Source of the DNA: Scytonema hofmannii PCC 7110
Lineage (GTDB): Bacteria; Cyanobacteriota; Cyanobacteriia; Cyanobacteriales; Nostocaceae
NCBI RefSeq assembly: GCF_000346485.2
Contig: NZ_KQ976354.1
Coordinates: forward strand, 8,422,039 to 8,486,038
Length of the DNA stretch: 64,000 bases
Direction: 5' to 3'
Within the stretch, counting starts at the first letter, position 1; each line of letters begins with the position of its first letter. A model generated the notes under the pieces. It saw only the letters and a list, made by a program, of their open reading frames with translations. It was not told the DNA's origin and ran no database searches. Of this stretch, positions 8,809-17,396 are shown piece after piece. Both the position numbers and the translations under genes were made by a program.

Positions 8809-9433
8809 CCTTCAATGCTTAAGAGCAAGTTGGCATAAGCAGTACCAGCTTTCTCACTTTTACCGCCGTCTTTTTTGAAGATTACATAGAGCCTCCTAGT
8901 AATTGGATAAGAGTTATCGGCAAAAGCTTGCTCATTAACTAATTTGCTATTGTCATCCCTAAATGGAGGTACAAAAGGTCTTTATGCACCATCCGCTCCA
9001 CCCAATCAGCTTCATCCTCACCTTCTTTAATTGAAAATTCATTGTTGAGGATGATTTGGAAAAGCTTTTGAGCAAGCACTGGTTCCGCTCTAGTCGGTGA
9101 CAGTACTCGTCTAATGACAACTAAAGGGTTATTGCCTGTGCATCTACTAACTTTATTTGACCAGTCTCATCTTCAAAGACTAAGCCATTTTCTTGCGAGC
9201 CATGCCCGGAAAAGTGTACAATGTGAGGCTCATAGTCCAGAATAGCTCTATGTATGTCCCTGTAGCGTACTGCTTGCTTGTACAGTATCTATTAGATACT
9301 GGTCACGCTTTTTTGAGCGTCGCAATCCCTCCTTGATTTCTCGCATTTCCTCATCTAAACGAATCTGACTTGTATCTCTAGGATTAGCTGACAAAAGTAA
9401 GATTTTTCGGATTTGGCTGATATTATTACTCAT
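8751..9433 (-). pseudogene. Decayed gene(s): CHAT-like N-terminus and PstS-like C-terminus
   Basis: Reading the minus strand from 9433, MSNNISQIRKILLLSANPRD and DEEMREIKEGLRRSKKRDQY are typical of cyanobacterial CHAT-domain proteins. A frameshift near 9290 is needed to continue into VRYRDIHRAILDYEPHIVHF and SGHGSQENGLVFEDETGQIK, the SGHG part of the CHAT (caspase-like) fold. A middle part (about 8990-9130) is unassigned. A further shift leads into a phosphate-binding-protein-like end, with NSYPITRRLYVIFKKDGG and AYANLLLSIEGQRLVEQSGF, stopping at 8751 inside the urtD 3' end. Several frame breaks make this a relic, possibly two fused fragments. Confidence 0.7.
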
Positions 9434-9854
9434 TAGAAGTCCAGATTTTTAGAGACTGACACCTTCAGTAAATCGCAAAGTTTTCTATAAGCCTTGTCGG
9501 TAAATGATTTGAGCCTTCCAAGCCAATTAGTTAAAATGCCCGTATAATCAGCGCTTGAACTATTGCTTTGTAGCTAGGCTCTCCCGACTAGAACAGGCGT
9601 TCGCATTAAGCAGTTTTGGATAAAATCTAAATCTTCCTCATTTTTTTACTTACTTTGTAGAAAAATTAAGAATTTTTTCTAGTTATAACTACTCATCAAA
9701 CTGATATATAGATGACTTGCACCTCTATTATGGCGATCGTACTCTGAACAACGAGAGTAAACATTGAGGAAAAAATTCGATTTGAGTGAGTCTGGAATTT
9801 AACTAGATTGATAGTATACTTTATTACTATTAATTTTGATGACCGAGAAAATTT
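9434..9854. other. No gene seen
   Basis: AT-rich spacer without an open frame of credible composition. There is a possible start region for the next remnant near 9840, but no hairpin or repeat I can name. Confidence 0.4.
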
Positions 9855-10085
9855 GTGACGGAACAACAAGCTAGCTATGACTCCCCTTGGAAGGAGGCGC
9901 TAGAACTCTACTTTGAAGCATTTATTGACTTTTTCTTCCCTCAAGCTTACACAAATATTGATTGGCAACGAGGATACGAGTTTTTGGATAAAGAATTTCA
10001 GCAGATAGTGAGAGAAGCAGAGGTTGGTAAACTGTTCGTAGACAAGTTAGTGAAAGTCTGGCGACGAGATGAGGAACAAGCGTGA
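9855..10085 (+). pseudogene. Rpn/DUF4351-type protein, N-terminal fragment
   Basis: The 76-codon frame (GTG start) reads SYDSPWKEALELYFEAFIDF and IDWQRGYEFLDKEFQQIVRE, then KLVKVWRRDEEQA and a stop. This is the start of the cyanobacterial Rpn-like PD-(D/E)XK family (transposase/DUF4351 annotation), whose members run to roughly 300 residues, so only the first quarter is present. The missing part would carry the nuclease residues. A segment of what appears to be the same family is found at 13613-13730, suggesting one ancestral gene cut by later insertions. Family identity is from recalled sequence patterns. Confidence 0.65.
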
Positions 10086-10241
10086 GTCCTAAATTTGCTG
10101 CTAACATAGGAAATACAGAATAGTACATAAGTAATTTCGGTCTAAGAACTAGTTAGTATATACATAGATTTGGTATAGCTAACAGTTTAGTATCTCTATA
10201 AATTATAAAATTGTCTTAAAACTATCCAGAGGGATGAATTA

Positions 10242-11425
10242 ATGAGACCACAGAAACCGAAAAAGAAAAGTAGTCATCCACAAATATTTTATAAATTGAA
10301 AAAGGTCTTGAACAATTTTAAAAAAAAAATAAAAATACTGAACTAACTTACAAATCACGGAGTGTAATCAAACTTATAATATTTGCCATATTTTGTGTAT
10401 TTATTATCGAGATTATACAATTTTTATTTGAATTAGCTCGACTTAACGAAATTCTTAAGAATTTTCCTTTAAAAATTCCTCAGATAGGATTTGATTTAAT
10501 ACCAGAAATTATAGGTTCTATTGGTGTTTACTGGGTACTAGATAGTAGTATTAAACAGTTGTTTGGTATATCCGAAATTCCGAAGCTTCCCCTCTCAACT
10601 TTTGTTGAAAATGTTAAGATTGCTAAACATATTCAGATTTTAGAAACTTTTACGGATTTGGCCAATAACGATATTCTCTTTGAGAAGTTTTCTGAAGCAA
10701 TTAAAGAAGCTTTGAGGGGTGACTCAAGAATTGAAATACTTCTTATTCATCCCGAATCCGAAGCTGCGAAACAACGTGCTGAGGAACTTAGTAGAGCTAT
10801 TAAACCTATCAAAGATGTGCCTGAGTTAATTCAGAAAACACTAGCTCGCTTTTACAGATTAGAGACAGAGAAAGTTGGAAAAGACAAAATAGGTACACTA
10901 GAAATTAAGCTGTACGATGCTTTTCCTACAATAGCAATGCATAAATGGGATCAAGAAGCTTATATAAGCTTTTATCCTGTAAATCAACGTTCTGATGAAG
11001 CTCCTAATCTCAAAGTTTCTACATTGACTACATTTGGTAGTTACGCTGCATCGAAATTTGACGAGTTGTGGAATGAAGATTCAGCGATTCCTTTGTCTTC
11101 ATATATGAGGCTTAGAGTAGAAGTTCAGGGTGAGCCTGAAGAATTATTGTACTATGCCTTTGAAAACACTAATAGACAAGCTCTATACGCATCATGTAAA
11201 TTTAAAGATAATTTCTTTAGTGCATTAGAGCGAGAAAAATTATGTATAGTTTCTTTTGGAAAAGATAAATATGAAGCCGAACATACTACATTAAGACTAT
11301 TGGATGAAAAACTTCAAGCAATTGAATTGATTAATAAAAGGTATGACTGGAAAGAACGAGAAAAATATATAGATAGCGATCCCAGAGTTTTTCAGATAAA
11401 ATTGTTAAAGAAAAAGACTAATTAA
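10242..11425 (+). CDS. Two-TM protein with DUF5919-like domain, frame split at an A10 tract
   Basis: A short frame starts at ATG 10242 (AGAGGG eight bases upstream) and encodes a lysine-rich start MRPQKPKKKSSHPQ, ending at 10346. A run of ten A residues (10320-10329) lies inside it. A -1 shift there, equal to one extra A, joins it to the long frame ending at 11425, and the reconstructed length is exactly 394 codons. That frame adds two hydrophobic segments (LIIFAIFCVFIIEIIQFLF, and IPEIIGSIGVYWVLD) before a cytosolic domain with RIEILLIHPESEAAKQRAEE, LYDAFPTIAMHKWD and FYPVNQ. The domain resembles DUF5919/PLD-like sensor domains (low certainty). Without the shift the long frame has only a TTG at 10559. 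An aminotransferase gene follows after 6 nt. Confidence 0.6.
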
Positions 11426-11431
11426 CAAGCA

Positions 11432-12616
11432 ATGCAAAGTAATATTTCACATTTAACTACTGGAAATTCAGCAGATAATAAGAATACCAAGATTCAAAGT
11501 TTATTTCTTAATTATTGGCAAGTGCTAGAGGAATATCCAAATTCTATTGATCTTGGGATGGGTATGCCTTCTACTAATATATTTAGATCCAAGTTAGAAG
11601 CGGACGAGGAATTTGTTGAGGGCAGACGGTTATGGCAAGCAGATTACCAACATCAGGCAGGAGATAGAAAGCTTCGAGAAGCATTCTCAAAGTTTGAAGA
11701 AAAGCGTACAGGGATTTCTTATACAGCCAGCAATGTTATGCTTGTCTCAGGAGGACTTCGAGGGTTTTCATTAGTTTTAGATTGTTTGGCAAAGAAAGAA
11801 TCTAATATTGTTGAAATAGTCCCAACTTATCCCCTTCTTGCTGGTCAAGTACGCAATACTTTAACAAGATTAGGAGCTACACTCACTTCTATTATTCCAA
11901 AGGACACTAAAACTTTTCAAATAACGCTTGATGAAATCATACCATATATAAAATCTTCCTCCATAATCTATTTAACCAATCCTAACAATCCGACAGGACT
12001 TTATGTACCAAAGGATGTTTTATTTAAGATAATAACTACCTGTGAGCAAGTGGGAGCATATATTATTATTGACGAAGCGTGTGATATTTCTTTAAACTTA
12101 AATCAAGATGAAAAGACTTACTTGAACAGCCCAATAGTGATCCGTATTTTGAGTTTGTCAAAAACATATTTATTGGCAGGTTTTAGACTTGGATATATGG
12201 TTGCTCATTCTGAACTTATTAAAACCTTTTCAAACGCTTATTCATTTTCTGATGGGAATGCACCTCTTGTTGCAAATAAAGCAATTATGAGCTATCTCAA
12301 TAACCCTTGGTTAATGCCATTTATTTCACAGGTAGTTGGTAGTAAGGTGAAACTGGCTTCGGATATATTTTCGCAGTGTCATTCAATTATAGAGTATATC
12401 AAACCAGAGGCATGTTTTTATATTTTTCTAAAGATAAAATATTACAATAATAGTTGGTTTCTTTTTAAGGAACTACTAGCAAAAGGAATTAATATTGTTC
12501 CTGGTTGTTTATTTGGTGTTGATGAAGACCCTTGGATTCGTGTTTGTTGTTGTAGGGAAGATGACATCTTGATAGACTATTTAGATAAACTTAATAAAGC
12601 TCTTGATACTTTGTAA
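11432..12616 (+). CDS. PLP-dependent aminotransferase (class I/II)
   Basis: Fold-type I aminotransferase of 394 residues. Visible signatures are LGMGMPS at the N-terminus, the substrate-loop pattern VSGGLRGFSLVL, TNPNNPTGLYVP (asparagine contacting PLP), IIIDEACDISLN (aspartate to the pyridine nitrogen), SLSKTYLLAGFRLGY with the PLP lysine near residue 244, and a C-terminal WIRVCCCREDD arginine region. The substrate is not predictable; MalY/PatB- or HisC-like proteins are the nearest types. It starts 6 nt after the two-TM gene, so they form a two-gene unit. The unit is markedly AT-rich compared with the flanking urt genes, suggesting acquisition. Confidence 0.85.
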   Translation: MQSNISHLTTGNSADNKNTKIQSLFLNYWQVLEEYPNSIDLGMGMPSTNIFRSKLEADEEFVEGRRLWQADYQHQAGDRKLREAFSKFEEKRTGISYTASNVMLVSGGLRGFSLVLDCLAKKESNIVEIVPTYPLLAGQVRNTLTRLGATLTSIIPKDTKTFQITLDEIIPYIKSSSIIYLTNPNNPTGLYVPKDVLFKIITTCEQVGAYIIIDEACDISLNLNQDEKTYLNSPIVIRILSLSKTYLLAGFRLGYMVAHSELIKTFSNAYSFSDGNAPLVANKAIMSYLNNPWLMPFISQVVGSKVKLASDIFSQCHSIIEYIKPEACFYIFLKIKYYNNSWFLFKELLAKGINIVPGCLFGVDEDPWIRVCCCREDDILIDYLDKLNKALDTL

Positions 12617-12652
12617 TTGTAGGCACATCTCTTTGATGTATTCACACCATTC

Positions 12653-12685
12653 AGATCCCCGACTTCTTTGAGAAGTCGAGGATCT
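12653..12685. repeat. Hairpin repeat AGATCCCCGACTTCT / AGAAGTCGAGGATCT
   Basis: Near-perfect stem of about 15 bp with a short loop, 36 nt after the aminotransferase stop. Very similar hairpins occur at 19413-19445 and 56382-56414, each after a gene. No long U run follows, so it may act as an RNA-stabilising or transcript-ending structure, or be a miniature repeat. Confidence 0.7.
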
Positions 12686-12861
12686 AACTTTTCACGAATG
12701 ATTTAGGAGCACTATAGCAGCGTTACCTAATTAAATAGATTTTGCTGTTCAGTCTGGTTACATGGATGCATCTACAGGACAAGAAATTTACGCCCACTAC
12801 AACCAGGTTTTGTCTGGTGAGCGCAAATATGATTAATAATCCATCTCAAACCTTTTCAGCG

Positions 12862-13131
12862 CTACTGAAACTCAGATGCAGAAACTCGTCCTTCAATCGG
12901 CTCATATTCATCCTCAAGCAACCAAAGTTGAGCCTCTTCGTAAGTTGAACTGGTAAATATCATTTTGTATCCCTCAGCAGGATCGTATACACAACACTTT
13001 CCTGCTTGATCGCTTAAGAGCAGTAATACATAGGGAGGTGATAGCATTGCATCAATCCAGACTTCAACAAATTCCCAGTTACTCTTCACTGGGTCGAGTG
13101 CGAGGAGTGACGTGGTATCTATTTTCTGCAT
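12862..13131 (-). CDS. Small acidic hypothetical protein (possible immunity/antidote partner)
   Basis: The 89-residue product (MQKIDTTSLLALDPVKSNWE to SASEFQ) is acidic and rich in tryptophan and tyrosine. No motif is recognised. It overlaps the 3' end of the upstream gene (13079-13417) by 53 nt in a different frame, a tight arrangement that implies co-translation. Small acidic proteins coupled to a basic nuclease-like protein are often immunity or antitoxin proteins, so that role is a guess from context only. Confidence 0.5.
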   Translation of the reverse strand: MQKIDTTSLLALDPVKSNWEFVEVWIDAMLSPPYVLLLLSDQAGKCCVYDPAEGYKMIFTSSTYEEAQLWLLEDEYEPIEGRVSASEFQ

Positions 13132-13417
13132 CTATTTTTACCTCTACGTAGAATAGGGGGATGGTTGACCCGTCGGGACTAATTCTGTAACCAACCGCTT
13201 CAGCAAAGAATAGACCATAACGCTCGTATCCCCGAACAGTTCCAGTATACTCTCCGATTTCGATAACGATTTGAGCAACTCTATTCATTGTAGCTTCATC
13301 ATTAAAAACGTGAGCGGCTCTTCCTCGACTCAACAATCTTTGCATTTGAGGGGTATCAGGTAAATGCTTGGAAATGTGCCGAGAATCGAGAATAATTTCG
13401 CGTTCAATGCCACTCAT
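13079..13417 (-). CDS. DUF6972-like protein, possible small RNase-type toxin
   Basis: The 112-residue protein has a conserved look: ILDSRHISKHLPDT near the N-terminus, AHVFNDEATMNRVAQ, GTVRGYERYGLFFAEAVGYR and YHVTPRTRPSEE at the end. Stand-alone cyanobacterial proteins of this pattern are annotated as hypothetical (DUF6972, from memory). The RHISKH motif, the later HV and the YHVTPRT ending resemble the spaced histidine/threonine residues of small BECR-fold RNase toxins of polymorphic toxin systems; this is an inference from motif shape. It lies inside the DNA separating urtD from urtE, followed by the overlapping acidic gene. Confidence 0.6.
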   Translation of the reverse strand: MSGIEREIILDSRHISKHLPDTPQMQRLLSRGRAAHVFNDEATMNRVAQIVIEIGEYTGTVRGYERYGLFFAEAVGYRISPDGSTIPLFYVEVKIDAENRYHVTPRTRPSEE

Positions 13418-13612
13418 ACAGTCGGTTAGTCCCTTCTTTCTAAGACTGCTGACTGTAAGGCATTTTCAGCAACTGCAAGCGTTGATTTGTCAATAATTTG
13501 GAATAATCCTATGGAGAGCCCGTAGGTGAGGCAGTTTTTATCCATGCTCTTTAATCTACTACTTATATGTACCTATTCTTTGCAGTAGCGTTTGGGAATC
13601 CTGTGAACGGTT

Positions 13613-13730
13613 ACAATCCTTCAGCTTTTCCGTTTGATTGACTGGATGATGGCTTTACCACCAGATTTAGAACGAGTGTTAGATAATAAAATAAATCTTT
13701 ATGAAGAACAAAAGATGCCTTTGCGTGAGA
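13613..13730 (+). pseudogene. Rpn/DUF4351-type protein, internal fragment
   Basis: The frame reads LQLFRLIDWMMALPPDLERV followed by LYEEQKMP, which matches the conserved LFRFIDW-MMALP and EEQKMPYITS part of cyanobacterial Rpn-like proteins. It has no start and is not followed by the usual C-terminus; urtE begins 40 bases later. Together with the N-terminal piece at 9855-10085 it brackets the AT-rich unit, so it may be the other side of the same broken gene. Confidence 0.5.
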
Positions 13731-13770
13731 TTTTTATACTATTATTAAACTCAATACTTAAAACTTTTCG

Positions 13771-14469
13771 ATGTTGCAAATCTCTAACCTTGACGTTTAC
13801 TACGGCGAAAGCCATATTTTACGTAATGTAGATTTGAGTGTTCCAATGGGGCAAATGGTATGCCTAATTGGACGCAATGGCGTAGGTAAAACAACCCTCC
13901 TCAAAACAATCATGGGGTTACTTAAACCTCGCAATGGCACAATAACTTTTGCTGGAGAATTGATAAATTCAAAATCTCCAGATCGAAGAGCAAAGCTGGG
14001 AATTGGTTACGTTCCCCAAGGACGAGAAATTATTCCCCGTTTGACAGTAAAAGAAAATCTCTTACTGGGATTAGAAGCGAGACGCAGCCGGAGCAAAAAT
14101 CAAGAAATTGCTGAGGAGATTTTTAGCCTATTTCCCGTGTTGAAATCGATGCTTTCGCGGATGGGCGGTGACTTAAGTGGTGGACAGCAACAACAATTAG
14201 CTATTGCTCGTGCTTTAATGGGACAACCCCAATTACTCTTATTGGATGAGCCTACCGAAGGTATTCAACCTTCAATTATCTTAGAAATTGAAGCTGCAGT
14301 TCGTGGCATAGTTGCTACCACTGGTATTTCTGTTTTGTTAGTAGAGCAACATTTACATTTTGTCCGCCAAGCCGATTACTATTACGCGATGCAAAAAGGC
14401 GGTATTGTTGCTTCTGGTTCCACCAATGAATTGAGTCAAGATGTGATTCAAAGATTTTTAGCTGTTTGA
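13771..14469 (+). CDS. urtE: Urea ABC transporter ATP-binding protein UrtE
   Basis: UrtE is the second ATPase of the urea transporter (LivF type). The 232-residue protein has Walker A GRNGVGKTT near residue 35, LGIGYVPQGREIIPRLTVKE, the signature LSGGQQQQLAIARAL near 136, Walker B LLLLDEPTEGI, and the H-loop LVEQHLHF. In most cyanobacteria urtE directly follows urtD. Here about 5 kb of accessory DNA intervenes, so urtE must be read through that DNA or use its own promoter; no NtcA site is evident immediately upstream. Confidence 0.95.
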   Translation: MLQISNLDVYYGESHILRNVDLSVPMGQMVCLIGRNGVGKTTLLKTIMGLLKPRNGTITFAGELINSKSPDRRAKLGIGYVPQGREIIPRLTVKENLLLGLEARRSRSKNQEIAEEIFSLFPVLKSMLSRMGGDLSGGQQQQLAIARALMGQPQLLLLDEPTEGIQPSIILEIEAAVRGIVATTGISVLLVEQHLHFVRQADYYYAMQKGGIVASGSTNELSQDVIQRFLAV

Positions 14470-14550
14470 TGGAACGATGTCAGAGCAATTAATACCAGTG
14501 TGGGCAAAATTTTTTGGCACTTCGGGAGCGACAATCTAAATTAAGGAACT

Positions 14551-15162
14551 ATGGCATTTATTTTTAGTTTATCGACTGAATGTGGTAATCTTCAAGAAGA
14601 TGCAGAAAGCTTTGCAAAACACTTTGATCAAATTTCTTGGCAGTTGAAGAGCGGAGTAAAGTCAAAATGTAACACGGGAATTTTTCAAGACAGTGAAGAC
14701 AATTGGTGGGTTAGAGTTTATCCGAGTGGTGTTAGTCAAATTAGCATTACTACTCCTGAAGATGCTTATCAGATGACTGAAATCGGCATACTTTTATATC
14801 AACCTTTGCACTCCGCACCTCCATTTCGCTATGCTTTAGTGGGTGTAGAAGTTGATGAATTTAGAACCTACAGCGAACTACTATCAACAAATAGTAACAC
14901 CAATTTAAATTTTCCTGGGCTGGTGTTGAGTAAGGCTTTATGGCAAGAAATGAATTGTCCTATCGGCTTCAGAATTTTTACTTCTGGTTACCTTTGGAAA
15001 CCTTATGAAGGGGAAGTTTACAAACCTTTACTAGTATCTTCTGAACTGAGAGATAAACTTGACGAATTGTTTGCTATCCAATCCTACTCCCTTTCCGCCA
15101 TAAGATTACCGATCTTCTTCTCCTCTTTCTTTGTGCTCTTTGCGTCTTTGCGGTTTATTTAA
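14551..15162 (+). CDS. Conserved cyanobacterial hypothetical protein
   Basis: The 203-residue protein has no recognised domain. The first 180 residues look globular, with NWWVRVYPSGVSQISITTPE and FRYALVGVEVDEFRTYSELL. The last 20 or so residues (RLPIFFSSFFVLFASLRFI) are translated from the dispersed repeat that contains CTTTGTGCTCTTTGCGTCTT, so the native stop was probably lost and the tail is an artefact of repeat insertion. It follows urtE after 80 nt but has no known role in urea uptake. Confidence 0.6.
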   Translation: MAFIFSLSTECGNLQEDAESFAKHFDQISWQLKSGVKSKCNTGIFQDSEDNWWVRVYPSGVSQISITTPEDAYQMTEIGILLYQPLHSAPPFRYALVGVEVDEFRTYSELLSTNSNTNLNFPGLVLSKALWQEMNCPIGFRIFTSGYLWKPYEGEVYKPLLVSSELRDKLDELFAIQSYSLSAIRLPIFFSSFFVLFASLRFI

Positions 15163-15239
15163 TTAAGTAATCTTCAAGAGGGATAGGAGTAACCTTAGTT
15201 TTTTATAGCAATTTTTAGGTAAAGAGACCACAGTGGTTG

Positions 15240-15331
15240 CAATACTGCTCGGTTAAGAGAAAACGAGAACCCCGGTATCTTAAAGATACGGGGTTTTGGC
15301 ACCTCAACTATCCTTAACCGACAAGTATTGA
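15240..15331. mobile_element. MITE with inverted ends and 9-bp target duplication
   Basis: The left end CAATACTGCTCGGTTAAG and right end CTTAACCGACAAGTATTG are inverted repeats with three differences. Immediately outside lie identical 9-bp copies of CAGTGGTTG (15231-15239 and 15332-15340), a clean target-site duplication. Internally there is a hairpin ACCCCGGTATCTT / AAGATACGGGGT. At 92 bp it cannot code for a transposase and needs one in trans, possibly an IS4-type enzyme judging from the 9-10-bp duplication (inference). A relative is at 59798-59910. Confidence 0.85.
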
Positions 15332-15362
15332 CAGTGGTTGAACCAACCAAAGACATTATGAG

Positions 15363-15554
15363 TTGATCTTCGCTAAGTTCAAATCTGCCTGGATAAAACC
15401 GCTTTTGCGCCAATCAATGCTAAAAGCCATTGATGTGATTGTGGAACAGGATTCTACTGCCATTGAAACTCGATATCCTTACCAACCCACCAAAATCAGA
15501 CTACCAAACGAAGAGGTGATGATTTACGCTCTCGAGCTTTATCATGAATGGTAG
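15363..15554 (+). pseudogene. Unidentified coding remnant next to the MITE
   Basis: A 63-codon frame (IDVIVEQDSTAIETRYPYQP, then LPNEEVMIYALELYHEW) with plausible protein composition starts only at a TTG and begins just after the MITE duplication. I do not recognise it. It may be the 3' part of a gene cut by the MITE. The remaining DNA to 15798 has a short inverted repeat (GGCTTTAGCCGTTAAGCTTCGCTTA) and no gene. Confidence 0.3.
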
Positions 15555-15798
15555 CAGGTGTGAGCAAAATCCCCCTGCAAACGTCCAACTCTAAAGATTG
15601 AGTTAGGAATTTAACAAAACTTTGCAAAATTCTTTATAAAGATAATAGTGAAATAACCATCGCCAAATTATTATGTCTACACGTTTCCAAGTAAAATTGG
15701 CGATACGGCTTTAGCCGTTAAGCTTCGCTTATCGCAATTGCAATTTAGTCGGGTCTTTCACTCTCGTCACTTTACACAAATTAATTGAGAAGCTGTTT

Positions 15799-17388
15799 AT
15801 GCGGCAAATCAAGCTCGCTCCTTATTGGTTGCGGTTTCTAATTATTACGGTGTTTGCGATCGGTGTATTCTTTCGTTTCTATAATCTTGATACCAAGGTT
15901 TACTCCCACGATGAAACCCATACCTCATTACGTATTTCAGGATACACATTTACAGAAGTTCAACGACAAATTTTTAACAGTCGTGTCATAAAAAGGGAAG
16001 CTTTTGATAAGTTTCAAAGCCTTAATTCTGAAAAAGGTTTAGGTGATACACTCAAGTCTTTAGCTATCGATGACCCTCAACGTCCACCCTTGTATTACTT
16101 ACTCATACAAGTGTGGACTCAATTTTTTGGCACTTCGGTGGCAACAATCCGAAGTTTTTCTGCAATTGTGAGTTTACTAGTCTTTCCCAGTATTTATTGG
16201 CTTTGCCGAGAATTATTTATTGTACCGCTATCTGTTCCCTACGTTGCGATCGCACTCACAACAGTCTCCCCAATTCATCTTGTCTATGCTCAAGAAGCAC
16301 AAGAATATATTTTATGGCTGGTCACAATTTTAGTATCAAGTGCGTCACTGCTGCGAGCTTTGCGACTCGAAACCACAGAAGAACACAAGCAAGATTACAT
16401 TTATGTATGGGGACTCTATACAGTCACCTTAGCACTAAGCCTTTACACATCTTTATTAAGTGGATTTGTCGCAGTTGCTCATGGAATTTATATCACTGCA
16501 ACAGTAGAATTTCGTTGGACTAAAACACTCAAAGCTTATACGATCGCATCCCTAGCAGGATTTTTAAGCTTTATTCCTTGGATATTAATCGTACTCACAA
16601 ATCTCTTGCAATTTCATCAAACAACAGCTTGGGCATCATCTAAATTACCTTTTTTTGATCTCTTTCAAGCATGGCTAATTCAATTGAGACGGATTTTTTT
16701 TGATTTAGATTTTGGACTTGAAAATCCATTTAGTTACTTGGTGACATTAACATTTTTCCTAGGAATAGGATACTCAATTTCTATTCTTTGTCTGACAACC
16801 CATCCAAAAGTTTGGTTATTTATCGTACTGTTAATTGCTGTACCAGCAATACCCCTCATGCTACCAGATTTAATGTTTGGAGGAATACGATCGACTGCCG
16901 AACAATATTTTATGCCTTCTTACTTAGGTATCCAACTCGCTGCTGCATATTTGTTGGCTACTCAACTCTATAATGGTAATATTTTACGCCGAAAAATATG
17001 GGAAATAATTTTTATTGTAATTATTTTGAGTGGCGTCATTTCCTGTGCAGTCATTTCCCAACAAGAAACTTTATGGAGTAAAGGTGTAAGTTATGGTAAT
17101 GTACAAATTGCTAAAATTATTAATCAATCTTATCGTCCACTGTTAATAAGTCATGCTTCTAGTAGTCATTCTGGAAATACCTTTTCTCTTAGCTATCTTG
17201 TTCAGCCAAAAGTACGCTTTCTCTTGGTAAAGGGTAAAGCGCTTCCCAAACTTCCCAAAGGATTTACTGATGTTTTTTTACTCAATCCTTCAAACAGCCT
17301 ACGTAAGGCAATAGAAAAAAAGTATAATACCAAAACTCGTAAATTATACAGTTATAAATATTACACATTTTGGAAATTAGCTAAATAA
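15799..17388 (+). CDS. GT-C membrane glycosyltransferase (GT39/ArnT-like), copy 1
   Basis: The 529-residue integral membrane protein has 10-12 hydrophobic segments. The first lumenal loop holds KVYSHDETHTSLRISGY, the acidic DE motif of GT-C enzymes that use polyprenyl-phosphate sugars, and DPQRPPLYYLLIQVW matches the conserved PPLYY region. The C-terminal 100 residues are a soluble, periplasm-facing part. The next gene is a paralogue with the same architecture. Such proteins add sugars to lipids or exported proteins, but donor and acceptor are unknown. The start ATG at 15799 is followed at once by a positively charged first helix. Confidence 0.85.
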   Translation: MRQIKLAPYWLRFLIITVFAIGVFFRFYNLDTKVYSHDETHTSLRISGYTFTEVQRQIFNSRVIKREAFDKFQSLNSEKGLGDTLKSLAIDDPQRPPLYYLLIQVWTQFFGTSVATIRSFSAIVSLLVFPSIYWLCRELFIVPLSVPYVAIALTTVSPIHLVYAQEAQEYILWLVTILVSSASLLRALRLETTEEHKQDYIYVWGLYTVTLALSLYTSLLSGFVAVAHGIYITATVEFRWTKTLKAYTIASLAGFLSFIPWILIVLTNLLQFHQTTAWASSKLPFFDLFQAWLIQLRRIFFDLDFGLENPFSYLVTLTFFLGIGYSISILCLTTHPKVWLFIVLLIAVPAIPLMLPDLMFGGIRSTAEQYFMPSYLGIQLAAAYLLATQLYNGNILRRKIWEIIFIVIILSGVISCAVISQQETLWSKGVSYGNVQIAKIINQSYRPLLISHASSSHSGNTFSLSYLVQPKVRFLLVKGKALPKLPKGFTDVFLLNPSNSLRKAIEKKYNTKTRKLYSYKYYTFWKLAK

Positions 17389-17396
17389 AACGACAA

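Noticed and set aside
12736-12837. Plus-strand stretch IDFAVQSGYMDASTGQEIYA and onward, ending in a stop
   Set aside because: It looks weakly coding but is short, has no start and no family I can name; left out as unprovable debris.
13634-13831. Full 65-residue gene overlapping urtE
   Set aside because: Only its first half resembles a protein family (Rpn fragment); the rest is out-of-frame urtE.
16113-16523. Long frame inside the first glycosyltransferase
   Set aside because: Out-of-frame shadow of the intact membrane protein; cysteine- and histidine-rich random composition.
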